From contig VXLL01000006.1 of the NCBI GenBank assembly GCA_009841615.1, forward strand, positions 1 through 53,509: a DNA stretch of 53,509 nucleotides, given 5' to 3'. How positions within the stretch are numbered: position 1 is the stretch's first letter; each line of letters opens with the position of its first letter. Source of the DNA: Gammaproteobacteria bacterium (GTDB lineage: Bacteria > Pseudomonadota > Gammaproteobacteria > Pseudomonadales > Azotimanducaceae). The notes beneath the pieces are model-generated. The model was not told the origin of the DNA. It saw only the letters and a list, made by a program, of their open reading frames with translations, and made no database searches. Positions 17,993 through 26,786 of this stretch are shown here, piece by piece. The position numbers and the translations under genes are program-made.

Positions 17993-19540
17993 CTAGTGCC
18001 TGAAATGTCGAACGCCAGTAAACAACATTGCCATACCCGATTCATTGGCTGCGTCGATGACTTCTTGATCTCGACGTAAACCACCAGGTTGAATAACAGC
18101 GCGAATACCGGCTGCCGCGGCGGTGTCAATGCCGTCGCGAAACGGAAAAGCAGCATCTGAAGCTAGGACTGCGCCATCCAGTTGCAAGCCAGCTTCCTGT
18201 GCTTTCAAGGTTGCAATTTTAGCACTCATTACTCGACTCATTTGACCAGCTCCAATACCAACCGTGCGCTTTTCTTTCGCGAAGACTATGGCATTAGACT
18301 TGACATACCTCACGACATCCCAGGCAAATACTAGATCCTCCAATTCCGACTTCGTAGGAGCGCGATCCGTAACACACTTGGTGCTTCCCGAGTCCAACTT
18401 CTTCGTATCGGCGTCTTGTAACAAATATCCGCCAGAAACTTGTTGGTACTGCAGCCCGTTTGTTAAAGAGAAAGGTACCTCAAGTTCCAACACCCGTAAT
18501 GACGAGCGCCGTTTAGCCACCTGCCGAGCAGTAGCATCTATACGCGGAGCAATAATTGATTCCACAAACTGGTTTTCAATAATCACCTGTAAGGCATCAC
18601 CGTCTAAGGGTACGTTAAAGGCTAGAATTCCACCAAAAGCGGAGGTGGGATCGGTTGCAAAGGCATTTTGATAAGCCTGTTCGGCGTTTGTTGCGATTGC
18701 GACTCCGCAGGGATTCCCGTGCTTCACTATCACGCACGCCGCCTCCGGAAAGTGATGAACACACTTCAGCGCCGCATCCACGTCGGCAATGTTGTTATAC
18801 GATAGTTGCTTGCCTTGCAGTAAGTTTGCGGAAACCACCGTACCAACACTGGTGGAATCGTCAACGGAATACAGAGCCGCCTCTTGATGGGGGTTTTCTC
18901 CATATCGTAAGTCGTAACTCTTAGTCATTGCTAGAAACGAAGTCTCTGGAAACTTTTCGGCGCGAGAAAAATACTGTGCTATCGCTATGTCATAGGATGC
19001 TACGTGCGCAAATGCCTTAGTTGCCATCTTGTACCGAAATTCGTAGTCTAATGCGTCTTCTTGCAATCTAGCGATGACCTCACTGTAGTCGTTAGGATCC
19101 ACTACAACGAGAACATACTTGTGGTTTTTGCCTCCAGCTCGAATTAAAGCTGATCCGCCGATGTCTATGTTTTCTATCGCTTCATCGTGAGTGCAACCTT
19201 CTCGTGAAACGACTTTTGAGAAGGGATAGAGATTTACGACGACGATATCGATTTCTTTAATGCCATAATTGACGACATCGTCATGATCCTTCTCGCGACG
19301 GGACAGAATTCCACCGTGCACTAGTGGATGCAAAGTTTTAACTCGACCATCCATCATCGGCGGAAAGCCTGTGACCTCTTCGATACTGTCGCGACTCACA
19401 CCAGCTTCATCTAGAGCAGCGGCGGTGCCGCCACTAGCCAAGAGCGAACATCCCAGAGCTTGAAGTTGCCGCGAAAATTTCACTAACTCTGTCTTATCGT
19501 AGACGCTCAACAAAACTGTCTGTGGTGCTAGTGAAGTCAA
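17993..19540 (-). CDS. purH: Bifunctional AICAR formyltransferase / IMP cyclohydrolase
   Basis: PurH performs the last two steps of IMP synthesis. The N-terminal MGS-like cyclohydrolase domain (about residues 1-195) shows LLSVYDKTELVKFSRQLQALGCSLLASGGTA, EVTGFPPMMDGRVKTLHP and VVNLYPF. The formyltransferase domain has LRYGENPHQEAALY, the Lys-His motif CVIVKHGNPCGVA (catalytic Lys-His), SAFGGILAFN and the C-terminal SDAAFPFRDGIDTAAAAGIRAVIQPGG. At 515 residues it is full length. It starts with TTG at 19540, whose last bases overlap the prmA stop (TTGA), so it is probably translated by coupling. The usual dusB-fis genes between prmA and purH are absent. Confidence 0.96.
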   Translation of the reverse strand: MTSLAPQTVLLSVYDKTELVKFSRQLQALGCSLLASGGTAAALDEAGVSRDSIEEVTGFPPMMDGRVKTLHPLVHGGILSRREKDHDDVVNYGIKEIDIVVVNLYPFSKVVSREGCTHDEAIENIDIGGSALIRAGGKNHKYVLVVVDPNDYSEVIARLQEDALDYEFRYKMATKAFAHVASYDIAIAQYFSRAEKFPETSFLAMTKSYDLRYGENPHQEAALYSVDDSTSVGTVVSANLLQGKQLSYNNIADVDAALKCVHHFPEAACVIVKHGNPCGVAIATNAEQAYQNAFATDPTSAFGGILAFNVPLDGDALQVIIENQFVESIIAPRIDATARQVAKRRSSLRVLELEVPFSLTNGLQYQQVSGGYLLQDADTKKLDSGSTKCVTDRAPTKSELEDLVFAWDVVRYVKSNAIVFAKEKRTVGIGAGQMSRVMSAKIATLKAQEAGLQLDGAVLASDAAFPFRDGIDTAAAAGIRAVIQPGGLRRDQEVIDAANESGMAMLFTGVRHFRH

Positions 19541-20409
19541 TCTGTTCCTCTAATAATCGCTGGTCTCCTAGAGCCTATCATCATGCGCCATTCTTCCTGC
19601 GGTACCGTCTCTTCAAATTGGATCGTGGGATACGCGGACGCGACTTGATCAACCTGATTGGAAAGCAGTCCGGTGAGCAGGATAGTCCCACCCGGACTGA
19701 GACAAGAGGTCAAAATAGGGGCGAACTGCACGATCGTGTTCAACAGGATGTTGGCAAGTATTAGGTCAAAACTTTTTCCAAAGGGAATCGTCTCTGCAAC
19801 TAAAACTTCTACTTCATTGTAATGTGCGTTATCGCACGCGGTCTCCCTTGCCAAAACATCTATGTCAATCGCATCAACTGTTCTAGCACCTAGTATTTTG
19901 GCAGCGATACTCAGAATTCCGGAACCGGTACCAAAATCAAGTACTCTTTTGCATATAGGAGGGTGTTTTGCCAGCCAATGCAAACACATACTGGTCGTAG
20001 GATGTTGTCCAGTTCCAAATGCTAGACCTGGTTCTAATCGAATTACGTTGTTCAAATCTGATGTTCGTGCCCTTCGCGGAACCACCCACAACCCGCCAAA
20101 ATCCCTGGGTTCAAGTTCTGCGTCTCGCGTATATTTCCATTCGTCGTCTCCAACGAAGCTAATGTCCAATACTTCCATTCCAGTCGTTCGAACGTCTTTT
20201 ACAACCGCCTGAATGTCCTCTTGCAAATCGAATAAAGCTTCCACTCGAACACGCGACCAATGCGGTAAATCATGCAACGTGTGTTCCAAAGTTGTCTCAT
20301 TACTTACACTCGACACTGTTAGCGATTGTGCGTCATGGCAAAGCAATGTCTCTTCAATCAATCCGAGTTCCTTCTGATCCACGCTGAGAGTGACCTTCAT
20401 CCAGGGCAT
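19537..20409 (-). CDS. prmA: Ribosomal protein L11 methyltransferase
   Basis: PrmA trimethylates several amino groups of ribosomal protein L11. The 290-residue protein begins MPWMKVTLSVD and has the N-terminal substrate-recognition domain followed by a linker. Its Rossmann methyltransferase core shows LEPGLAFGTGQHPTTSMCL, RVLDFGTGSGILSIAAKILGA (motif I), DAIDIDVLARETACDNAHYN (motif II) and FDLILANILLNTI (motif IV, NILL in place of the common NIL). The ATG start lies 4 nt after the upstream unknown gene, so the genes are co-transcribed. Confidence 0.95.
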   Translation of the reverse strand: MPWMKVTLSVDQKELGLIEETLLCHDAQSLTVSSVSNETTLEHTLHDLPHWSRVRVEALFDLQEDIQAVVKDVRTTGMEVLDISFVGDDEWKYTRDAELEPRDFGGLWVVPRRARTSDLNNVIRLEPGLAFGTGQHPTTSMCLHWLAKHPPICKRVLDFGTGSGILSIAAKILGARTVDAIDIDVLARETACDNAHYNEVEVLVAETIPFGKSFDLILANILLNTIVQFAPILTSCLSPGGTILLTGLLSNQVDQVASAYPTIQFEETVPQEEWRMMIGSRRPAIIRGTD

Positions 20410-20412
20410 GAT

Positions 20413-21249
20413 TCACCGATTTGAAGGAGATTCTGAATTCGATGTCTCATCGAGCGGTATCCGAGAATCCAATTCACCATTAAATTGACCTCCTTCGGTG
20501 TCCATGGACTCTTCACTGGTCGTCGCATGGCTGCAATCAAAGTCTGAAAAATGTTTGGTAACTTCATGGTACACTGTGTCTCTACCGGATTTCACTCCAA
20601 GTTTGAACGTCACCTCTTCTAAGACTGTACCATTGGTTTGGTCCTCAAAGCGAAAGGTCGAAACGTTTTCGTACTCATTTACGAGCGTCCAACTCTGAAT
20701 ACGGAAAGACTCTGGGGCAATACTCTTCATTTCAAGCAGCTGTCCTGTCTCTGAATCGATCGTTAGCTGATGCGTTACATGTAGATTCAATCCCTGCGCC
20801 GCGGAGGGTATGACTTTATACTCAAACTTCAATTTCGAATGAGATTCGTCTAAAAGTTGCAAAGAGTCGTGATCGATGAAATCAAAATTCAAGACCGCTG
20901 GATGACGTTGTCGTTGTTTTGGCACGTAGTTATGAACTTGTTGAACTGTTGGGTCTCTCCCATTAAGCTGTAGAAGTTGCCATTCCAATCCTAAACCGGC
21001 ACTCGGATCATAGCGTTCCTGCATACTTCCAACGTCCTTGATGGTAGTTTGTAGCGTGTACGCACAATTTCTTGTAGTCCGTACCTCGGTTGTTTCATCT
21101 GCATTCAGTGCTTCGTCTATCAAAGACCTCAAGGCACCACTATCTACCTGCGCGCTCACGAAACCATTGTTACACACACAAGTCACCCAAACCACTAACA
21201 GATAGCCCAAGCATGGAAAGCAGGACTTTTTACTACATTCAATCAACAT
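20413..21249 (-). CDS. Exported protein of unknown function
   Basis: I do not recognise this family. The ATG at 21249 gives 278 residues; a TTG at 21261 would add four. The N-terminus (about residues 3-33, with CFPCLGYLLVVWVTCVCNNGFVSAQ) is a signal peptide or membrane anchor rich in cysteine. The mature part, about residues 60-230, is predicted mostly beta: YTLQTTIKDVGSMQERYDPSAGLGLEWQLL, LKFEYKVIP, QLTIDSETGQLLEMKSIAPESF, and VSTFRFED. This pattern recalls periplasmic lipoprotein-binding or MucB/LolA-like folds, but that is only a visual impression. The C-terminal 40 residues are acidic and probably disordered. It is the first gene before prmA, with a 3-nt gap. Confidence 0.75.
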   Translation of the reverse strand: MLIECSKKSCFPCLGYLLVVWVTCVCNNGFVSAQVDSGALRSLIDEALNADETTEVRTTRNCAYTLQTTIKDVGSMQERYDPSAGLGLEWQLLQLNGRDPTVQQVHNYVPKQRQRHPAVLNFDFIDHDSLQLLDESHSKLKFEYKVIPSAAQGLNLHVTHQLTIDSETGQLLEMKSIAPESFRIQSWTLVNEYENVSTFRFEDQTNGTVLEEVTFKLGVKSGRDTVYHEVTKHFSDFDCSHATTSEESMDTEGGQFNGELDSRIPLDETSNSESPSNR

Positions 21250-21444
21250 TGGAATTGACAAATATCGTGCTGTACAAATTGATTAATCGAGGTCATTTCA
21301 ATGATGACAACCAGCCCTCTGGTTGCAATTCGACCCAATTCATACCGGAAGGATTATGTTTATTGATTCGGACGGATAACTCGTAAAATAATCTTTAGAA
21401 CTCGTGTTCAGGAATTCTACCAGACCAATATTTATGACTCGCCA

Positions 21445-22359
21445 TTGGTTCGAGACCACCTGCAAAAAATTCACGTAAGAACTGTGTCTAACGTAAAACC
21501 GGTGTCTCTTTCGTCCCCCTATTCAGACGCCGAAACAAAACACAACGCGCATATCGTCGATCAATTAATAGAAGAGCGGGCGATCAATCTTATGCAACGC
21601 CCGACAACGTGGCGGTTGCTTCGCAAACTAGGGGACGGTATCTTAGGTTATGACAAAGCAATTCGTATGGCGGATACGATTGCGCCGATGCGCGGCCGCG
21701 AAGTCTTTGACTATATGTCGGATTTGCTCAAACTGAAAGTGACCGTGTCTGGTTTGGATCATGTGCCGAAAACAGGGGCGACCATCGTAACACCAAATCA
21801 TCCCGCCGGTATTGCCGATGGAATTGCGGTCTACGACGCATTGAAAGCGATACGAGATGACATCATTTTTGTAGCAAATCGCGACGCTATTCGAGTGTCC
21901 CCAGGATTGAGCGAAACGATAATTCCGGTTGAGTGGCGCGATGAACTTCGCACTGCAACTCGCAATCGAGAGACAATTGGTGCGTTAATTCGAGCGATTA
22001 GGAACGGACGTCTCATTGTGATTTTCCCTTCCGGTCGACTGGCGCGTCCAACTCTCAAGGGATTAAAAGAGCGACCGTGGCAAATTACGGCGTTGAATCT
22101 AGCCCAGAAATATCAAATCAACTTGTTACCCATGCACATCACAGGGCGCAACACATTCTTGTACTATCTCAGTTGGTATGTAAATTCAGAACTGAAAGAT
22201 ATCATGATTTTTCGAGAACTGTTGCACAAAAGTGGCCAAAGATACAAACTCAATATAGGCGCACCGTTTCAAGTAGTTGGTGACGTTGCCGAACAGACCG
22301 AGAGACTTCGTTCTTGGGTCACGACGGAATTAAAAGAGGGAAAAACTAAGTTTCAGTAA
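21445..22359 (+). CDS. PlsC-like acyltransferase (1-acyl-glycerol-3-phosphate acyltransferase family)
   Basis: The protein has the acyltransferase motifs in order. Motif I is IVTPNHPAGIADG (His119 and the downstream Asp, the HX5D form seen in hemolysin- and OlsA-like members), then FVANRDAIR, motif III IVIFPSGRLARPT, and the hydrophobic NLLPMHITGRNT (motif IV). No strong transmembrane segment is seen, so it may be peripheral at the inner membrane. The substrate could be lyso-phosphatidate, lyso-ornithine lipid or another acceptor. TTG 21445 is the first in-frame start (304 residues); GTG 21484 is an alternative and neither has a good ribosome site. The 3' end overlaps the convergent gene by 14 nt. 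Confidence 0.85.
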   Translation: MVRDHLQKIHVRTVSNVKPVSLSSPYSDAETKHNAHIVDQLIEERAINLMQRPTTWRLLRKLGDGILGYDKAIRMADTIAPMRGREVFDYMSDLLKLKVTVSGLDHVPKTGATIVTPNHPAGIADGIAVYDALKAIRDDIIFVANRDAIRVSPGLSETIIPVEWRDELRTATRNRETIGALIRAIRNGRLIVIFPSGRLARPTLKGLKERPWQITALNLAQKYQINLLPMHITGRNTFLYYLSWYVNSELKDIMIFRELLHKSGQRYKLNIGAPFQVVGDVAEQTERLRSWVTTELKEGKTKFQ

Positions 22360-23092
22360 ACGGGAACACTGTTTTTAGTTCATTTTTGGAGCAACTCTCC
22401 CGAATCTGAATGGGTCCGTCTCGTTCTGGTTCTATCCCAATTTCGCGTACCTGCTCTTCAGGTTCGAATTCCGATCGACCGCGCAAGTACGCAGTCGCAA
22501 TCCCATAATCCTCGACGACGCGAAAAAAGCTCGTGGCGGATTCAGCATGAACACGTCCATAGAGTCGGGCTTGGGGGAGTACCAATACGTTCGGTGCAAA
22601 ACGATGACCGCCAAGATGGCTGCATTGCCACGCTCGACCGTTGGACAGTTCATTCAAGACAGTCCAAGTTCGGTGTCCTAACTTAGCGCAACACCGGTCT
22701 CGAGTACCGTGGGTACACACAAAGTACATGTTAGAGTCAACCAGCTCGCCCGGAGCGTTGTAAATGTCGAGATCGAGAATCTCGTCGTAAGATCGAAATT
22801 TATGATGACGTAGTTCGCCGGACTCGGCAATGTAGATACTGTATTCAGAGCGTTCTGAACGACTACCGCGGATCATTTGCACCCGAGGGTATCGCCCACC
22901 TTGTTTCAGGAAGTCTACTGTTCGGTGTATCCATAATTGAACGTCCGTGGGTAATGAGTTCGATTTAATCGGATCGTGAGCCCAAATATCGGTATATTCA
23001 AGCAACATCCAAATATTCACCCGAGGAGCTGTTCCTCGCATACTCTCTCCCTGCGCTAAAGAGAATTCGGAACAACTTTGTGTATTACTCAT
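22346..23092 (-). CDS. Sucrase/ferredoxin-like (thioredoxin-fold [2Fe-2S]) family protein
   Basis: The 248-residue product matches the Suc_Fer-like family (PF06999 type). The diagnostic cluster is VCTHGTRDRCCAKLG (Cys126, Cys134, Cys135) followed by WQCSHLGGHRFAPN (Cys157, His159, His163). These residues are proposed iron-sulfur ligands in the family. A further stretch, LPQARLYGRVHAESA, lies just downstream. There is no signal peptide. The biological role is poorly known; a redox function is inferred from the fold. The start is ATG 23092, and the 3' end converges with the acyltransferase gene with a 14-nt overlap. Confidence 0.87.
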   Translation of the reverse strand: MSNTQSCSEFSLAQGESMRGTAPRVNIWMLLEYTDIWAHDPIKSNSLPTDVQLWIHRTVDFLKQGGRYPRVQMIRGSRSERSEYSIYIAESGELRHHKFRSYDEILDLDIYNAPGELVDSNMYFVCTHGTRDRCCAKLGHRTWTVLNELSNGRAWQCSHLGGHRFAPNVLVLPQARLYGRVHAESATSFFRVVEDYGIATAYLRGRSEFEPEEQVREIGIEPERDGPIQIRESCSKNELKTVFPFTET

Positions 23093-23335
23093 AGCAGTCG
23101 CGTCAAAAAAAACTCACACCGTATATCAGTGTGTCTAAAAGCATGTGTGAGAGCATTGTAGGAATGGGGAAAGAGCACACATGCAACATAGATTTTTGCA
23201 TAACCCTCGTTCAATCACAATCGAACTACTCACAACGTATCCATACAACCTTCAAGTGGGTCGTTCAAGTTCTATCTAAAATTTTTTTAAACAATCTCAA
23301 TGTGCCGTGCTGTAACAAACTAGATCACCAACCCC

Positions 23336-24091
23336 TTGAAACAGATTACTTGCTGCGTGCTTCTCATAGGGAACGAATTACTCTCGGGTAGAACACGTGA
23401 ATCAAACCTACAGTACATCGCTAAATATCTAAGTGAAAAGGGGGTTCGCGTTGCCGAAGCGCGCGTTATCCCAGACTCCCACCAAACTATAGCTGATACG
23501 GTCAATGAAGTTCGTAAAAAACACGACTATGTCTTCACCACGGGTGGAATTGGTCCCACACACGATGACATTACTGCTGAAAGTATCGCTTTAGCATTTG
23601 ACGTACCCTTGGTCGAAAACGAGACCATCGCTAATCGCATCAAAGAGCGTACAGCACCAGCGAGTACGTTGACCAATCGATTACGTATGGCACGAGTGCC
23701 ACGAGGCGCGAGTCTTATAGAAAATTTATCGGGTGGTCCTCAAGGTTTCTACCTTGAAAATGTGTACGTAATGGCCGGGATTCCGAGCGTTTTGCGGGCG
23801 ATGCTGCCGACTATTGACATCGCCGAGGGCGCGCCTTTGCACTCGTGCAGTTTAGAAGTAGCCCTGGGGGAGAGTCATATAGCGCACCAGTTGGATCAAG
23901 TTCAACTAGATTTTCCAACAATCGAAATCGGTAGCTACCCGTTTGTACGCGACGGCAATATTGGTACCGCAGTTGTGTTCCGCGGAACGGAAATCGAGCA
24001 GCTTTCAGCAGCGTTCGACATAACTAAACAAGTCTTACTTAAACTCGGTACTCGACCGACGTCAGAGAATTTCGACTGGGACACCAGCTAA
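23336..24091 (+). CDS. CinA-like molybdopterin-binding domain protein (competence/damage-inducible protein A family)
   Basis: The 251-residue protein corresponds to the N-terminal COG1058 domain of CinA without the C-terminal PncC deamidase domain. Key segments are VLLIGNELLSGRTRESNLQYIAKYLSEKGV, VRVAEARVIPDSH, DYVFTTGGIGPTHDDITAESIA, and YVMAGIPSVLRAML. Members of this group act in pyridine nucleotide repair (ADP-ribose pyrophosphatase) in some bacteria; others carry only the MoaB-like fold. The start is a TTG at 23336, directly preceded by an in-frame stop at 23321, and there is no visible ribosome site, so initiation is unusual or leaderless. Downstream it converges with the dehydrogenase gene. 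Confidence 0.87.
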   Translation: MKQITCCVLLIGNELLSGRTRESNLQYIAKYLSEKGVRVAEARVIPDSHQTIADTVNEVRKKHDYVFTTGGIGPTHDDITAESIALAFDVPLVENETIANRIKERTAPASTLTNRLRMARVPRGASLIENLSGGPQGFYLENVYVMAGIPSVLRAMLPTIDIAEGAPLHSCSLEVALGESHIAHQLDQVQLDFPTIEIGSYPFVRDGNIGTAVVFRGTEIEQLSAAFDITKQVLLKLGTRPTSENFDWDTS

Positions 24092-24124
24092 TATTTGGCA
24101 ATGCTGAGACAATTGTTCCACTGT

Positions 24125-24964
24125 TCAAGAATCAGATTCGGTCCTGTTGAGCAAGTACTGCAATACCGTACTAGTCTCTATTTCTTCCTCGTGTTTTAGA
24201 GATGCCATCCGAGAATAAATCTCCGCAGCAGCGTTGTGAAAACCAGATGGTAGGTCCGCACTGTGGAAAGTCTTAGCAATCTCACGCATCTCTGGAGCAA
24301 AGCGCCAAGCCTTTCGACTGGTACCTGGTCCAATCCTTTCAGATCGATCCCACAACGAGTTTTGTGACGCAGACCACTCTGCTTGCAACGCGCTACTGAC
24401 ACCATAGTGCTCTGCTAGTGCTCGAATACCCAAGATTAGAGCGGCTGTGCCTTTGGTGTACCCAGCATAGCACATCTTCATTGCTGACGCGGTCAGAGGT
24501 CCGTTTACCAAGACTTCTGTTTGCACTCTTGTCGACTGAAACAAACCTGCGATTTGGTGCGCGTTCGATCCAGACAGATACAACCGAGTGTGTCCATGGA
24601 CACGCGCCGGAGGACCAACGATACCGCCGTCTACGTATCGTTCACCGAAGATATCTAACAGTATTTGGGAGGTAGATGGCGCAATCGCGTTCGCATCGCA
24701 GTAAGTTCCCAAAAATTTAGTATCCGCCACCGCATTGCCGACTTCAATCGCGTTTTCCGGTGGACACACCGAAAGCACGACTTCGACTTCGGTTATTGCT
24801 TCGGACAAGGAACCAGTTCGTGTTAGACCAGCTTGGGCGGCGCGTGCAACGGTAGCGTCTGATCTGCTTGCAGAAACCCAATAGACTTCGTGGCCGTTCT
24901 CCACTAAATTGTTCCCCAGCGAGGAACCCATAGCCCCTGGATGTAAGAGTAAGACTCTTGTCAT
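24125..24964 (-). CDS. NAD(P)-dependent dehydrogenase, 6-phosphogluconate dehydrogenase-like with DUF1932 C-terminus
   Basis: The N-terminal Rossmann domain has the dinucleotide motif LLLHPGAMGSSLGNNLVENGHEVYWVS. It is followed by EVEVVLSVCPPENAIEVG and YVDGGIVGPPA, the beta-hydroxyacid dehydrogenase substrate-loop region. The central helix ASAMKMCYAGYTKGTAALILG places the family's catalytic Lys in TKG or MKM. The C-terminal helical part (about residues 195-270) matches the DUF1932 type. At 279 residues it is full length. The substrate is unknown. The ATG start is at 24964. The gene stands alone on the minus strand. Confidence 0.87.
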   Translation of the reverse strand: MTRVLLLHPGAMGSSLGNNLVENGHEVYWVSASRSDATVARAAQAGLTRTGSLSEAITEVEVVLSVCPPENAIEVGNAVADTKFLGTYCDANAIAPSTSQILLDIFGERYVDGGIVGPPARVHGHTRLYLSGSNAHQIAGLFQSTRVQTEVLVNGPLTASAMKMCYAGYTKGTAALILGIRALAEHYGVSSALQAEWSASQNSLWDRSERIGPGTSRKAWRFAPEMREIAKTFHSADLPSGFHNAAAEIYSRMASLKHEEEIETSTVLQYLLNRTESDS

Positions 24965-25025
24965 AGTCGAATCACCAAGTAAAGTTTTTTCGAATGAGTG
25001 TGAAACGTTACCGTAACCATGCTAT

Positions 25026-26135
25026 TTAATCCCAAAGATCCCTGACATCTGGTTGCCGACGGAATAAGTCGGTGCGAAGCGTCGACACGTTCGTTGCGCC
25101 TGTTCCGTATGCTCCTGTCGGTAGATCCAGCCCAAACTTTTTCTTTGCTGCCCTAAACCGTTGACGAATCAGCTCCGCGAACACGCCAGTGCCGGTCATG
25201 CGTTGACCAAATTCGGAACCAGAAAGTTTGCCACCGTGAACTTCTCGGACTTGACTTAGCACTCGTTTCGCTTTTAAAGGGTAGTGTTCATTTAGCCAAG
25301 CTTCAAAAAGTTCCGCCACTTCGTGTGGAAGCCGCAATATCACATAAGTTGCGAATCGCGCACCGAAATGGGCACATTGTTCTAAGATTTCTTCGATTTC
25401 ATTATCTGTCAGTACGGGAATTATCGGCGCGACTATTACGCCCACAGGAATTCTCTCTTGCGCTAATGCTCGAATCACTCGCAGACGTGCTGTTGGTGAT
25501 GCGGTTCGTGGTTCCAACTTTGTCTTTAGTTCGTTTTGTAGTGTGGTGACGCTTATCGCTACAGAAACTAGTCCCAATTTGGCCAGTTCTTTCAGAACGT
25601 CGAGGTCTCGCAAGATTAAAACACCCTTAGTTACGATGCATACTGGATTGCGAAACTCGAGACAAGTCTCTAACAGTTTTCGAGTAATAGCTAGCTTCTT
25701 TTCAGCTGGTTGATAGGGATCTGTGTTAGTTCCCAGAGCGATTGGCTCACAAACATAAGACTTCTGCTGAAATGCTTCGCGCAACCGCGCTACCGGCTCA
25801 GTCTTGTAAAAAATCTTCGTCTCGAAATCTAGTCCCGGCGACAAATCTAGATAAGCATGCGTGGGACGAGCATAACAGTAAATGCAACCATGTTCACATC
25901 CCTTATAAGGATTAATCGACTGCGAAAAAGGAATGTCTGGAGATTGGTTTGTTGCGATGATGTTGGCTGTCTTATCCGGTCTTAACTCCGTCTCGGGAGC
26001 ACAAGCCAAATCTTCCAAACGAAGTTCGTTAAGCGTCGACCAACCATCATCAACAGGCACGACCTCCGATTGGAGATACCGTGAACTAGGATTTGTTGTC
26101 GCACCGCGACCTTTTATCGACTGAGACTTGTTCAA
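25026..26135 (-). CDS. PA0069-family radical SAM protein
   Basis: The 369-residue product has the radical SAM motif NPYKGCEHGCIYCYARPTHAY with Cys80, Cys84 and Cys87 (CX3CX2C), then a long barrel including LGTNTDPYQPAEKKLAITRKLLE and VCIVTKGVLILRDLDVL. The C-terminal region contains VHGGKLSGSEFGQRMTGTGVFAELI. This exact organisation is typical of the PA0069/Rv2578c group, a spore photoproduct lyase-related family whose reaction is unknown. The start is TTG at 26135; no ATG is available nearby. The gene precedes the long non-coding stretch on the opposite strand. Confidence 0.92.
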   Translation of the reverse strand: MNKSQSIKGRGATTNPSSRYLQSEVVPVDDGWSTLNELRLEDLACAPETELRPDKTANIIATNQSPDIPFSQSINPYKGCEHGCIYCYARPTHAYLDLSPGLDFETKIFYKTEPVARLREAFQQKSYVCEPIALGTNTDPYQPAEKKLAITRKLLETCLEFRNPVCIVTKGVLILRDLDVLKELAKLGLVSVAISVTTLQNELKTKLEPRTASPTARLRVIRALAQERIPVGVIVAPIIPVLTDNEIEEILEQCAHFGARFATYVILRLPHEVAELFEAWLNEHYPLKAKRVLSQVREVHGGKLSGSEFGQRMTGTGVFAELIRQRFRAAKKKFGLDLPTGAYGTGATNVSTLRTDLFRRQPDVRDLWD

Positions 26136-26658
26136 GTCGAACCTATATTAGCGAAACTGCGTTTGGGGCACTTTTGGTTCATAGCCGAAATACATTCTAA
26201 GTCTCGTTAAGACCAAAAACATACCCACGGTAATGACTGCAATATCAAGGTATCCATGCAAGGATTCTTGTCGTTGGGCAGCTTAGTTGTATCGGAACGA
26301 AGGAGGTATGTGTCTGTTTTATTTGCGAGCAGAACCGCTCTATTAGGCTCGTTTCCCGCGTACAAACCCCGATAGCCGTATTCCTAAAAGCCGAACCAAT
26401 GAATTACACAACAATTACATATTGACACCGCAGGCACAGGGAATCGCACAACAATGCGGTATAACTCTACAGTCTGTTGAATGCGTTTTCGACAACGCCA
26501 ATGTTTGAATCCACCGTGTGAAAGGGAAAACGTCTATCGCGATTAGTAAGAAAAAGAAGAGGCAGTTGCAAGAAAAGGATTTTCGTCAAAGGCCATAGAG
26601 ACGGTGCACTCGGTCGTCGTGTTAGTCGAACCACCTAAATAAAAAGGTAAGCTTTGTT

Positions 26659-26695
26659 TGGCACAGTTTCGTCTACGGGAGTACAAACTGTGCCA
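26659..26695. repeat. Perfect 11-bp inverted repeat with 15-nt spacer
   Basis: The left arm TGGCACAGTTT (26659-26669) is the exact reverse complement of the right arm AAACTGTGCCA (26685-26695). No run of T follows either arm, so it does not look like an intrinsic terminator. It lies about 90 nt before the extended -10 element upstream of nfeD. It could be an operator for a dimeric regulator or the stem of a small RNA. Confidence 0.6.
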
Positions 26696-26777
26696 TACTT
26701 TCTCCGAAGAGATAACCCTGCCAAAATTTTCCAATATTGTCCCGCACCGAAATGATTCGCGGGGGACTAGATAAGAA

Positions 26778-26786
26778 TGCTACAAT
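26778..26786 (+). promoter_or_regulatory. Possible extended -10 promoter for nfeD-SPFH
   Basis: The sequence TGCTACAAT matches an extended -10 element (TGn followed by TACAAT, one mismatch from TATAAT). No convincing -35 box is found 16-18 nt upstream, which an extended -10 can tolerate. It lies 54 nt before the nfeD start, so the transcript would have a short leader. This is a by-eye assignment. Confidence 0.35.

Noticed and set aside
23131..23391. An 86-codon plus-strand frame before the cinA-like gene
   Set aside because: It overlaps the cinA-like start out of frame and shows no domain, signal or ribosome site that would justify a gene.
26543..26734. A 63-codon minus-strand frame in the long intergenic region
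   Set aside because: No ribosome site, no family resemblance, and it contains the inverted repeat that is better read as a non-coding signal.
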